From NCBI GenBank assembly GCA_002163155.1, contig MAAO01000001.1:1-53888 (forward strand): a DNA stretch of 53,888 nt. The letters run 5' to 3'. The notes beneath the pieces were generated by a model. The model was not told the origin of the DNA and did not search any database. It saw only the letters and a program-made list of their open reading frames with translations. This document shows, piece after piece, positions 33,495 through 41,816 of the stretch (position 1 is its first letter; each line of letters begins with the position of its first letter). The DNA comes from Halobacteriovorax marinus (lineage in GTDB: Bacteria > Bdellovibrionota > Bacteriovoracia > Bacteriovoracales > Bacteriovoracaceae). The translations under genes and the position numbers were made by a program.

Positions 33495-34127
33495 TTATAG
33501 TTTTGTTGAACTGTTAATGACTATTGACGATCTCCACCATTTATTTATAACTTCTCTATCCTTGTATGTATGTCCCTTTATTCCTACTTGAACGATATGT
33601 AGTCTATTTGAGATTGGGTCAATAGGTATGGGGTGCATTAACTTGAGCTTTTCAAAGTTTGCATGTCTATTAACTATAGCGAGATCTGAAACAAGGAAAA
33701 TATCTGCGTCTAGTTCAGACTCCGTATAGAAGAAGAGTCCTGCAAGAATGAGAGACTCTTTGTAAACCTTGTCCTTCTTAAGAATTAATTCTATTTTCTT
33801 TAGAGATATAGACAATTGATCTCTCATTGTTTTCAAATTAACTTTTCTTCTTCCTAAAGATTTAGGAATAGGAATTAGATCGAAAGGTAAATTGGCTCCA
33901 TTATTATTAATAAATGATAACTTCACGCTACCGCCAGCGTATCTCATAAAATCAGAAGTGATTAAATCTTCCGCTTTGTGCATCGTTTGCCTAGTGAGTT
34001 TAATAAGATCACTTTTATTAGAAACAGTAGAATCAATCAGAATGATGACATTTGATTGCTTTGCCACTTCATTTGTACAACCAAAAATCAGACTTAACAA
34101 AAATGCTACTATAATTAAGTGTCTCAT
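33495..34127 (-). CDS. vWA-like lipoprotein
   Basis: A 210-residue lipoprotein (lipobox LIFGC). The mature part begins VIILIDSTVS, resembling the first MIDAS strand of von Willebrand A domains (DxSxS with Thr in the middle), and a later strand ADIFLVSDLA fits the same fold. It would bind a protein partner, possibly metal-dependently, in the periplasm. It begins directly after the four-helix membrane protein gene and is 14 bases from the AgmX-like gene. Confidence 0.68.
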   Translation of the reverse strand: MRHLIIVAFLLSLIFGCTNEVAKQSNVIILIDSTVSNKSDLIKLTRQTMHKAEDLITSDFMRYAGGSVKLSFINNNGANLPFDLIPIPKSLGRRKVNLKTMRDQLSISLKKIELILKKDKVYKESLILAGLFFYTESELDADIFLVSDLAIVNRHANFEKLKLMHPIPIDPISNRLHIVQVGIKGHTYKDREVINKWWRSSIVINSSTKL

Positions 34128-35072
34128 TTATAGTACCCCGCATCTTATCGTTTCAATTTTTCTTTCTACAATATTTGCATGAGCTAATTTTGAAATAGTA
34201 TGTAAATTGAATATAGACTTACTAGCCTCCTCAAGGCCTTCAAGATACTTAGACAATGCAATTTCCTTAACTGCCGAGTCTTTAATTAGGTCTAGATTAT
34301 TTAATAGACAGTTAGTTTCATTGAGTATCTCAGATATTTTATTTATATCATTTTCTGAGTCAGTTAATTTCTTACGAGCTTTAATTAGTTTTTTACAATC
34401 TCGATATAAATGAGGGTCTTTAGAGCAAACAAAAACGGAGAGACCAATCAGTATACAACTTACTAACATAGAGATTGAAAGATACTGCTCAATTGAGCTG
34501 TTCCCGTGTTCCGACCTAACTATTGATAATATATAAAGAAGAGTGCAGACACTTAGAACAGTTGAAACATAAGTTAAGTAATGGAAAACCTTAGGTACAA
34601 CTTGTAAGATTTCTTTAAGTACGTAACCAATAAATAGCGGGATAGCTGCCATAACGCATGCTTCAATCTGGCTAGATATCGTAGCGTCTGCCAAATACTC
34701 GATATACAACTTGTACCCTATTACAAATTCTAGGATATAGATTATTGCAATTATAGAGTCAGATAAGTCGAGTTTTACGATAGATTTTGCTATGTGGTGA
34801 CATGTTACTTCACTTCTATGTTTATTTTCTTCAAACCAGTTGGTGAAGCCCTCTCTTATGTTACACATGTCAGAGATACTAGACTTTATAACTCCATCAA
34901 TTCGAGAAGCTAATTGTCTAAGCTCAGACTTTGAGATACTAAAAGATTTTTCGTATATAGTTACTGAAACGTCTTCACTTACTCCTCTTTTAGCGTGTTT
35001 AATGCAACTTGCTTCAGACTCTTTAAGCCTGGTTTTAATGCTTTCTAATTCATTCTTATGCTTTATATACAT
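34128..35072 (-). CDS. Four-helix membrane protein with flanking coiled coils
   Basis: A 314-residue protein with a soluble N-terminal region (about residues 1-100), four hydrophobic helices (about 105-125, 135-155, 163-185, 195-215) and a C-terminal helical/coiled region (about 225-300). GGAAGGAT precedes the ATG. It heads the minus-strand operon and is divergent from the kinase gene. No family is recognised. It could be the membrane platform that joins the kinase to the periplasmic vWA and AgmX proteins; that is inference. Confidence 0.75.
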   Translation of the reverse strand: MYIKHKNELESIKTRLKESEASCIKHAKRGVSEDVSVTIYEKSFSISKSELRQLASRIDGVIKSSISDMCNIREGFTNWFEENKHRSEVTCHHIAKSIVKLDLSDSIIAIIYILEFVIGYKLYIEYLADATISSQIEACVMAAIPLFIGYVLKEILQVVPKVFHYLTYVSTVLSVCTLLYILSIVRSEHGNSSIEQYLSISMLVSCILIGLSVFVCSKDPHLYRDCKKLIKARKKLTDSENDINKISEILNETNCLLNNLDLIKDSAVKEIALSKYLEGLEEASKSIFNLHTISKLAHANIVERKIETIRCGVL

Positions 35073-35127
35073 ATCCTTCCCTCTCTACTCTTCAGTTTTT
35101 ACTTGTCTGACACATTAATAGACTAAA

Positions 35128-35153
35128 GAGGTGGGATAAAAAAACCCCACCTC
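35128..35153. promoter_or_regulatory. GAGGTGGG/CCCACCTC hairpin between divergent operons
   Basis: A perfect 8-bp GC-rich stem with a 10-base A-rich loop lies between the divergent starts at 35072 and 35187. Being in a promoter region rather than after a gene, it could be an operator or leader structure. Confidence 0.45.
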
Positions 35154-35186
35154 CAAAAAATGAGGGAACTGAAGTATAATAACTCC

Positions 35187-36551
35187 ATGGAACTTACGTT
35201 AAATGACCGAAAATACTTAGAATCTAAGGATTTTGAAAAAATTACAGAACTTAGAACAGGTAATCTTTCTGCAATATATACATCTGAAAGAAGAGGCCTA
35301 CCCAAAGTAATAAAAACGATTGAGATTAACGAGACTCCTGATAGTCTTCAAGAGTTAACTGCTCTAATTAAGGTAGGTAGCCATAATAATATATGCAGTA
35401 TTGAAGATTATTTTATTCATGAGAATAGAATTTTTTTAATTCTTGAATACATAAAGGGCGTAACACTTAGAGATCTCATACTTTATATGAATACTTCCAT
35501 AGATAGTGATTTTCTAGGTTTAGCAAAATGTATAATTCATGAGATATCGTCAGCTTTAAATTTTGCCCATGAGAGAAATGTATTTCATAAGGATATTTCT
35601 CTTGAGAATATAATGATTACAGTAGATGGGGCAGTAAAGTTAATAGACTTTGGGATTTCATCTACACTTAATGCTGATTATCGAACTAATTTTGGAAGAG
35701 CGAAATACCTGGGTGATACAGATGCTCAAAATCTCCCCTTAAGAGATCAGTATGCTTTAGGTATTGTTGCTTTGGAAACTCTAAAAGGAAGAATATATAT
35801 AGATGCTTGGGACAAAGTTATTCGACACTCAATTAATAAAGACCTTCAACGGATTAACGACAATATAGAAAATTCTCTTAAGATGTTACTTTCAAATAAT
35901 TATGAGTCTTTAGATGAAATTGCACAAATGGAAAGCGATCATATTCATAGACACGTATTAAGTAGTTATGTAGAAAAATGCTTACTTTCAACTAAACCTG
36001 AAGCTGATCGAGCAAGAACCGAAATATTAACCAAGAACAGTATTAGTATTGCAGCAAGAGGAAATAGCTATGGAAAGTATATAGCAATATCCTTATTTGC
36101 AATTCTAACAATAGCTCTATTTGTAGGAACAAAGTATGAAATCCTACCTATCCCTGTAAGGAGTGACAGTATTGACCTGTATAAAGAAAACAAAAAGCTC
36201 GCTCTACATCCTGTAAAAATTATTCCATACTCTTTTATAAAAAAAGAAATAGAATCAAAAGATATACCTTATATTTCCCCTGTGAGTCTCGTCTCAGGAT
36301 CTCTATTACATGGATATGTTGATCAATTAACTTACAAATATTGCTACGATGTAATAATGAGTACATTGAAAAAGATCAAGAGTAATGAATACCCTACAGT
36401 TAATAAAATCATGTTACTTACAGGAAAAGATCTTAAGGACTACACCGATACAGAGATTCATATTGATGTAAATGCTAAAGAAGTATGCCAGGCGACAGTG
36501 AATATAAAGCTAAAAAGAATAAATACACTTGGTCTTTACCATTTAAGGTGA
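35187..36551 (+). CDS. Membrane-anchored Ser/Thr protein kinase
   Basis: About 454 residues (463 from ATG at 35160). Kinase motifs are ATP-binding Lys43, the catalytic loop HKDISLENIM (Asp136, Asn141; Lys replaces the usual Arg) and DFG at 154-156. The APE motif that normally closes the activation loop is not seen (AKYLGDTDAQNLPLRDQYALG). A single membrane helix follows at about 305-325, then a roughly 130-residue extracytoplasmic domain ending VNIKLKRINT. It would phosphorylate cytoplasmic proteins in response to a periplasmic signal. The start choice is uncertain because neither ATG has a strong ribosome-binding site. Confidence 0.85.
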   Translation: MELTLNDRKYLESKDFEKITELRTGNLSAIYTSERRGLPKVIKTIEINETPDSLQELTALIKVGSHNNICSIEDYFIHENRIFLILEYIKGVTLRDLILYMNTSIDSDFLGLAKCIIHEISSALNFAHERNVFHKDISLENIMITVDGAVKLIDFGISSTLNADYRTNFGRAKYLGDTDAQNLPLRDQYALGIVALETLKGRIYIDAWDKVIRHSINKDLQRINDNIENSLKMLLSNNYESLDEIAQMESDHIHRHVLSSYVEKCLLSTKPEADRARTEILTKNSISIAARGNSYGKYIAISLFAILTIALFVGTKYEILPIPVRSDSIDLYKENKKLALHPVKIIPYSFIKKEIESKDIPYISPVSLVSGSLLHGYVDQLTYKYCYDVIMSTLKKIKSNEYPTVNKIMLLTGKDLKDYTDTEIHIDVNAKEVCQATVNIKLKRINTLGLYHLR

Positions 36552-36557
36552 AAATAT

Positions 36558-37376
36558 ATGCCAATGACACGAAATGATTTAAGAATTAAAATACTAGAGT
36601 TTCTCATAGACGAGAAAGGCTCCCTCAACACTTCAGAGATCGCCCATAAAATTTTGAATAGTCCGTCACGAAGAGAAAAAGAGAGAGTAAAAGAAATCCT
36701 TGAGTCTCTTTATAGTGAAGACTCTATAGATTCAGGTTTTATGGATAGAACTACGAGACAGATATATAGTATCGAAGAAGTTGAAAACCCAAGAAGATAT
36801 GACAGAGCTTGGTTCGTTTCAAGTACCAAAAAAGTAAAGTCATACCTAAACGGCCTCCCTCTTCGATGGGCAGAAATACATACATCAGAACCCTTGCTAA
36901 ACTCAATCTCGAACAAACAAGAGGAAAACTCTAAATGGCTTCTTCATTTTCGAGAACTGAAGCTTTATATATCTTGCGATACAGTCTTTAGCCTTTCTTC
37001 AAAACGAAACAGTCCAGAGGAATATGCATTTGTTAAGAAAGTAGTCAATAGTAAGCAGAATGAAATACTAATACTTTTTGCTGACAGGGCAGTCTCAGGA
37101 ACAAAATCATTTAATGGAGAATATGTTCCGCACTTAAGAGTAAAGCTAGAAGAGGGAACTATTGAGATAACTATGTTTGGTGAAAATGATACTACATACA
37201 CCGAAGGCAACGAGTGTTCTACCGGAATTATTTCGAGAACTATCCAACTAATACAAAGAACCAATCCTATAAGCTTTCTCAAAAAAAATATTACAAAAGT
37301 TATCTCCGTAGAAAACAAACCTATTCAAATTAAAACAGGCGCTGCAACTTTGTTAACTATAAAACCTATAAACTAG
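36558..37376 (+). CDS. Winged-helix-like protein in the kinase operon
   Basis: A 272-residue protein. The first 70 residues look like a winged helix (ILEFLIDEKGSLNTSEIAHKILNSPSRREKERVKEILESLY). The rest forms an unrecognised alpha/beta domain. AAGGTG precedes the ATG, six bases after the kinase stop, so it is a likely kinase substrate or output regulator. Its end overlaps the convergent gene by 11 bases. Confidence 0.7.
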   Translation: MPMTRNDLRIKILEFLIDEKGSLNTSEIAHKILNSPSRREKERVKEILESLYSEDSIDSGFMDRTTRQIYSIEEVENPRRYDRAWFVSSTKKVKSYLNGLPLRWAEIHTSEPLLNSISNKQEENSKWLLHFRELKLYISCDTVFSLSSKRNSPEEYAFVKKVVNSKQNEILILFADRAVSGTKSFNGEYVPHLRVKLEEGTIEITMFGENDTTYTEGNECSTGIISRTIQLIQRTNPISFLKKNITKVISVENKPIQIKTGAATLLTIKPIN

Positions 37377-37866
37377 TGCAGATATTCGGATAGCCTGCTT
37401 CGTTTAAGTTTGAACACAATAATCTTCTATCCCGAAAAGTTATTTTTTCAACATGCTTCTTCACAGTTTTTTGACAACTTGAGTAGTTCTTAACATTGGT
37501 ACACTGCTCTTGAATAAAATTAGAAGTATTTTTTGATGAGATTTTATTGCTTCGTATTTTAAGTTTCTTTCTATAATAATTATTTTGCTTTTCAAGATAA
37601 AAAATCTTACCTTGTAGATCACTAATAATATTTTTATGATCAGAAGCAAAAGCTAGACTCTGTCTATTTTGCTCTGGATAGAATGTGCAATTGGTTAGCT
37701 CTCTTTTACACTTACTGAGGTCTCTATTCCATGCTTCTGTTGCACAAAAATCTCCATCTTTATATTTTTCATTACAATCACTCTGCTTAATCGTTGCGTC
37801 AGCTGATTCATCTACAAATGGGTCATTAGCTTCAAAAGAAAAGCTCTGGAAAGTAAAAAAAAGCAA
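37366..37866 (-). CDS. Exported Cys-rich protein with uncertain start
   Basis: A 166-residue frame opened by TTG at 37866, with eight or more Cys residues suggesting disulfides. The frame continues upstream without ATG; an AGAGAGG precedes ATC/ATT codons near 37914 that would give a fuller signal peptide (LLKLFHKPISGVVFLLFF). The true start is therefore undecided and may be a rare codon. No family is recognised. Confidence 0.55.
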   Translation of the reverse strand: MLFFTFQSFSFEANDPFVDESADATIKQSDCNEKYKDGDFCATEAWNRDLSKCKRELTNCTFYPEQNRQSLAFASDHKNIISDLQGKIFYLEKQNNYYRKKLKIRSNKISSKNTSNFIQEQCTNVKNYSSCQKTVKKHVEKITFRDRRLLCSNLNEAGYPNICTSL

Positions 37867-38057
37867 GAATACTACGCCAGATATAGGTTTATGAAATAGT
37901 TTAAGTAAAATGATAAGAACCTCTCTTGCTTTAGAAAAAACTACATAGTGAAGCCTAAACGAATATTAAATCTTATCGGCACGAATCCACTTTCTTCTTA
38001 ATTTTCCTATAAAAAATGCTTAATTAAGGGCACTAAGCTACGAGAATGACATACTTA

Positions 38058-38177
38058 CTAATTTCTACACTCTGGGGATACTTCAACCTCCCCTGCTACA
38101 ACGCCATCTGCGTATATAATATTTACATGTTGTCTAAAAGTTATACACCCTTCTCTGTAACTAGCTGAAACACCTTC
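38058..38177 (-). pseudogene. Possible gene remnant, 39 codons
   Basis: A frame reading EGVSASYREGCITFRQH...VEVSPECRN has protein-like composition and a proper stop (38058-38060) but no start codon; it is preceded by in-frame TAA and short open stretches. It is probably the tail of a decayed secreted-protein gene. The rest of 37867-38228 shows nothing else. Confidence 0.3.
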
Positions 38178-38228
38178 TTATTCTTGGCACGAGCATTGCT
38201 TATTAATAAGTTATCTTGGAGGTATTTT

Positions 38229-38804
38229 ATGAAGCACATTTCTTTAATTCTTTTAGCTATCTTTTTCACTTCTTGCGCAACAAACCCCTCCATTGGGAAG
38301 CTTGCTAAAGTTGAAAATGGAATGAGCGTTGACCAAGTAGAAAAAATCTTAGGAAAGAAGTACGTCGTAGTTCAAGAAGGTAACGGAGACTATGAGTATG
38401 CTTATAGATATACCAGTTACGCCAACAGGCAGTGCAATTGTAGTAAGCTAAGTGTTTTCTTCACACTAGATGGATTTGTAAAAAATAGGGCGATTACGAG
38501 TATAAACAACACGATCTACTGTGTGGCGAAAAAAGAGAAATTTGCACGAAAAATGGATAATAGAATAGTCTGGAATAGTCTCTTTGCAGGCATAAATAAA
38601 CAACAACAGATACAATCACAAAGAACTCACGAAGTGAGGGTAGCTCAAATTTCTCAGACTAGCACCACGTCCAATAAGTACGAAGTGTTTCCTATTTGTC
38701 CGATAGATAATCGAGGAAACATGCACACTCTTATGTGCTATAGCACAATCACTGAATGTAGATCTAATCTAGGTTCTACTTATGTTAGCTGTGGTAGAAA
38801 ATAA
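38229..38804 (+). CDS. SmpA/BamE-like small lipoprotein
   Basis: A 191-residue lipoprotein (lipobox FFTSC). The mature part starts with the ENGMSVDQVEKILGKKY pattern of the SmpA/OmlA (BamE-like) fold, followed by a Cys-rich tail. The start is ATG at 38229 with GGAGG six bases upstream; a longer frame from 38184 has no signal peptide. It is probably an outer-membrane lipoprotein of unknown role. Confidence 0.78.
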   Translation: MKHISLILLAIFFTSCATNPSIGKLAKVENGMSVDQVEKILGKKYVVVQEGNGDYEYAYRYTSYANRQCNCSKLSVFFTLDGFVKNRAITSINNTIYCVAKKEKFARKMDNRIVWNSLFAGINKQQQIQSQRTHEVRVAQISQTSTTSNKYEVFPICPIDNRGNMHTLMCYSTITECRSNLGSTYVSCGRK

Positions 38805-38824
38805 CTTATCAATTTAAATACATG

Positions 38825-38855
38825 CCGACAGACTGCCTTGACAGTCCCGTGTCGG
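38825..38855 (+). terminator. Long hairpin after the BamE-like gene
   Basis: CCGACA/TGTCGG and the inner GACTG/CAGTC make an 11-bp stem with a 3-base bulge, 21 bases past the stop. The right flank CGGTAATGAT is shared with 32797-32806. Confidence 0.55.
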
Positions 38856-39010
38856 TAATGATCACTTCCATAGGACACCCCATCGTAACGAGAGCACTAA
38901 CATAGCGGATAAAACAGTCAAAAGTATTTTATAACTTAGAGAGGTGGTGGGAAACTTCTAACTAAAATTGGTCTAAATTTTGCACTTATAAAATAAGAAA
39001 TGGAGACAAT

Positions 39011-39661
39011 ATGAACACTATGCAATTTATAACATTTGTAATCTTAGGATGTTTATTTTTAATGGTAACATTGCGAATAACACAAACTTCAAAAAAGAAA
39101 AAGATTCCCACTCGAGAAGAAAATCCTGAACTAGAAGAACAATTAAAAGAGTTGGTACAACAAGACTTAAATTACTACAAGAGCGAAAATAGAGAAGATC
39201 CTACATATGTTCACAAAAATAGTACATTTAATAAACACTATAAAATTATAAAAGAAGCAATCAATGGAAATCATAAAGTAGAACTCTCATACACTAATGC
39301 TAATGGACAATCCGGAAACAGAACGGTTAGACCTACAGAATTTACAAAAGCAGGAAAAACAATATGTTTTTCAGCCTTCTGTTATTACAGGAATGAAAAC
39401 AGAACATTTGCAGTAAAAAGAATTAATGGCGTAAATATAGTTAATAACCTATCCCTTTCGTTAATTGATATATTTGAGCCTAAGATTTTTGAAACAATAG
39501 ATAAAAGACAAAAAAATGGTAGTTTCTGGATTGTAGTAGATAAAGATATAGCTATAAAGAAAATGATTAAAGAGATAGGCATCAAGAACGGACTAGAATT
39601 AACGTTTACAGAAAATGGATCAAAGTCTACAGGAAAAAGATCAGCTTACTACGTAAGATAA
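39011..39661 (+). CDS. Membrane-anchored WYL-domain protein
   Basis: A 216-residue protein with an N-terminal membrane segment (about residues 5-23), a charged linker and a WYL-like domain (about 78-150: VELSYTNANGQSGNRTVRPTEF, then CFSAFCYYRNENRTFAVKRI). The last 50 residues form a small extra domain. WYL domains usually sense nucleic-acid ligands inside cytoplasmic regulators; a membrane-tethered form with no HTH is unusual. GGAG precedes the ATG. Confidence 0.72.
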   Translation: MNTMQFITFVILGCLFLMVTLRITQTSKKKKIPTREENPELEEQLKELVQQDLNYYKSENREDPTYVHKNSTFNKHYKIIKEAINGNHKVELSYTNANGQSGNRTVRPTEFTKAGKTICFSAFCYYRNENRTFAVKRINGVNIVNNLSLSLIDIFEPKIFETIDKRQKNGSFWIVVDKDIAIKKMIKEIGIKNGLELTFTENGSKSTGKRSAYYVR

Positions 39662-39665
39662 GCTG

Positions 39666-39689
39666 ATATTACATTACAGACTGTAATAT
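39666..39689. terminator. Hairpin after the WYL gene
   Basis: ATATTACA and TGTAATAT form a perfect 8-bp stem four bases past the stop at 39661. A second small stem (TTTACG/CGTAAA) follows. Confidence 0.5.
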
Positions 39690-39850
39690 ATGGCTTTACG
39701 CGATTGCAACTCGTAAAACGATCAAGGGTGACCTTACTTCTTAAAAATGAAACAATTAAAAGTTGTAATACAATAATTTCTCTCATTTAAAAATTATTAT
39801 CTCTATTCTTCAAAAAACCCTCTCCTTAGTCTTGCCTTTGTATCTACACC

Positions 39851-40672
39851 CTAATTTATCTTGATGCAATATTTCGTAACAAAGGGGTTTAAATTACCTT
39901 GAATTTTACCTATTTCATTGTTCCTGTAGCATTCAAACTTAGTTGGGGGATCTTTCTTATCCCAAAGTAAAAATAATTTCTTTTCAGATTTTGAAATGGG
40001 CAGGCTATATCGTTTCTCCATATAGAGGTAAGACCTTGCAATATTACCTCTAACAGATGGCATGGCCTCAATAGTTTTAGAGTTATCTTCAAAGTCACAA
40101 CTTCCGTATTCTCTTGGCTCATTCTTAATAAAGCCATAGGCCTTGTTTGAGCGTTTCATATTCAATGTTCCAACAGCAGGAACTAAGTTGTGTAAATCTC
40201 CAAGAGGAGACATCTTAAGACGTTTTAAATAGCTCTGAGGGACTATATGCTCCCATTCTATTCTATACGACCTATCAATTTTCTTATGATACTTAAAACC
40301 GCAACTTGCATGTGATACTGATTTATCTACCTTAAAATCACATGAACAATAGAATGTTTTCATCCTTCTATTTTTATACACAGGCATTAGTACAGAAGTT
40401 ACCTTATTAGTAGAATACTTGTATAAATTGTAACTCCCTTTCTTTGAGATTTTTACTCTCTTAGCCTTCCTTTTTACTACTTTTTTATTATCAACAGTAC
40501 CCTTTGCTGGATCACACACTTTTCCTTTGTGTGAATGTCTAGCTCCTGTAGTGTATCCATATGACTCACAGTTAGATTTACATTTGTGACAACCATCACT
40601 GGCTGTTCCACCTCGATGAGAAAATGCAACAAGAGAATACAAACTTACTGCTAGAATAAAAAGAGACTTCAT
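39851..40672 (-). CDS. Secreted endonuclease I (EndA/Vvn-like DNase)
   Basis: A 273-residue exported nuclease: signal peptide (ending VAFS), a Cys/His-rich N-terminal segment (HRGGTASDGCHKCKSNC...GARHSHKGKVC) and an endonuclease I domain with the catalytic EWEHIVPQS motif, followed by LGDLHNLVPA and RGNIARSYLYM. It should cut DNA non-specifically in the periplasm or outside. AAAGGATTAAG precedes the ATG. Such nucleases can supply nutrients or limit DNA uptake. Confidence 0.88.
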   Translation of the reverse strand: MKSLFILAVSLYSLVAFSHRGGTASDGCHKCKSNCESYGYTTGARHSHKGKVCDPAKGTVDNKKVVKRKAKRVKISKKGSYNLYKYSTNKVTSVLMPVYKNRRMKTFYCSCDFKVDKSVSHASCGFKYHKKIDRSYRIEWEHIVPQSYLKRLKMSPLGDLHNLVPAVGTLNMKRSNKAYGFIKNEPREYGSCDFEDNSKTIEAMPSVRGNIARSYLYMEKRYSLPISKSEKKLFLLWDKKDPPTKFECYRNNEIGKIQGNLNPFVTKYCIKIN

Positions 40673-40714
40673 TTACTTAATCCTTTAGGTAATGACTTTT
40701 TGGTGGTGTAAACC

Positions 40715-40930
40715 TCACCTATTTCTAACTAAAACTGGATCTAACTTAAGCACTCCAGGAATACTTAAAGAGATCGATCTATTGTCATATTTTTTGACAA
40801 GTCTTATGGACTTAAACCTAGTCTTAGAATGTTCACAACTTAGGGCATGAATAGAATTTGAGCAGCTAAAGATTAGTGCCAAAGTTAAAGACAATTTTTT
40901 AAGGTTTGATTTTGAGGATATTTTCATCAT
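40715..40930 (-). CDS. Small exported protein
   Basis: A 71-residue frame with a plausible signal peptide (ending SIHA) and a short basic mature part. No ribosome-binding site is evident. It lies 42 bases upstream of the endonuclease I gene on the same strand. Confidence 0.4.
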   Translation of the reverse strand: MMKISSKSNLKKLSLTLALIFSCSNSIHALSCEHSKTRFKSIRLVKKYDNRSISLSIPGVLKLDPVLVRNR

Positions 40931-40952
40931 GGAATAATTCTAACAGATTAGT

Positions 40953-40999
40953 GTGACCATGAAAAGGCCACACAATATAACCTATTATTATATGGGGTA
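40953..40999. repeat. Dispersed GGGGTAG hairpin element, copy 4
   Basis: GTGACC...AGGCCACACAATATAA...TTATATGGGGTA aligns with copy 3 at 32609-32656 and the core of copy 1. Confidence 0.55.
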
Positions 41000-41028
41000 A
41001 AAGAAATCCCTCTGAGATAAAATACTAT

Positions 41029-41062
41029 CCCACGGTGGGATAGAAATCGTCCCACCGTGGTG
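41029..41062. promoter_or_regulatory. Two tandem TCCCACSGTGGGA palindromes
   Basis: TCCCACGGTGGGA and, 22 bases on, TCCCACCGTGGTGA lie about 75 bases upstream of the small gene at 41138. Paired palindromes at this spacing look like a dimeric repressor's operator. Confidence 0.5.
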
Positions 41063-41137
41063 AGAAACAATCCCTACCTCCAAATTAGATACTTTTTAAG
41101 CTCAAAAAGTATGCTACTAAATAATCTGGAGGCGAAC

Positions 41138-41371
41138 ATGAAAGAAGAACTACTAGATGAATACTACATAACAAGTCTTAAAGAACAACTCAAGGCCACA
41201 AGGATAATAACACTGACGAGATGCTTTGATCAAAATTATGCGTCCTCAATTGACTTAGTTCAATGTCACAAAGAACCAACAAAAAAAATAATTCACATCT
41301 TTAAAATTTTAAATTCAGTAGATTTAATACATTCCTATGAACTAAAGGAAGATATTAATATGGCGGCATAG
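41138..41371 (+). CDS. 77-residue protein, possible small regulator
   Basis: The ATG at 41138 has GGAGG eight bases upstream. The protein is mainly helical with three Cys residues; no family is recognised. Two palindromes upstream and a terminator downstream frame it as an independent unit beside the candidate oriT. It could control transfer, but there is no direct evidence. Confidence 0.6.
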   Translation: MKEELLDEYYITSLKEQLKATRIITLTRCFDQNYASSIDLVQCHKEPTKKIIHIFKILNSVDLIHSYELKEDINMAA

Positions 41372-41464
41372 CAATATTTGATTTTAAATAGATTAAGCTC
41401 TATAATCAACTAGTATTCTATCATAAAATAACTTTAACACTTATACTTGATGGAATACCAAAAG

Positions 41465-41485
41465 CGAGTCTAACTCGTTTTTTTT
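41465..41485 (+). terminator. Rho-independent terminator
   Basis: CGAGT-CTA-ACTCG is followed by eight T residues. It lies 94 bases after the stop at 41371 and is the likely end of that transcript. Confidence 0.6.
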
Positions 41486-41816
41486 GTTTCAATTTTACAT
41501 CACCTCTACATCCAAGACATCCACTTTCCTAAGTTTGAACAGAGCCCACTTTCTAATTTATTCATACAAGATCTAATAACTATAGAGTATCAAATATCTA
41601 CGCTGGACAAGAACTTCATGCTTAAAGATACCCCTCACTTGTCCATAAGGATGGCGAAGATCCATGGTTGGATGTATAAATAGAGAACCTTAATCCGAGA
41701 CAGCTTAGTATCATTGTGCTAATTACCCGCAGATATAGGTGTTCTTTAGCCCCTTTTGCAAGCGCTACCATAGATGAGGCGCCAAAACTCTACAATGGAA
41801 CACGCTACTTCTTCGC
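41486..41816. other. Intergenic region with unassigned open stretches
   Basis: Plus-strand frames of about 58-70 codons are open here without usable start codons (for example one ending SIRMAKIHGWMYK at a TAG near 41682). They could be remnants of a gene or chance. Nothing else is clear. Confidence 0.25.

Noticed and set aside
35123-35305. Minus-strand 60-codon frame overlapping the kinase start
   Set aside because: It is the complement of the kinase N terminus and hairpin, with no ribosome-binding site or protein-like pattern.
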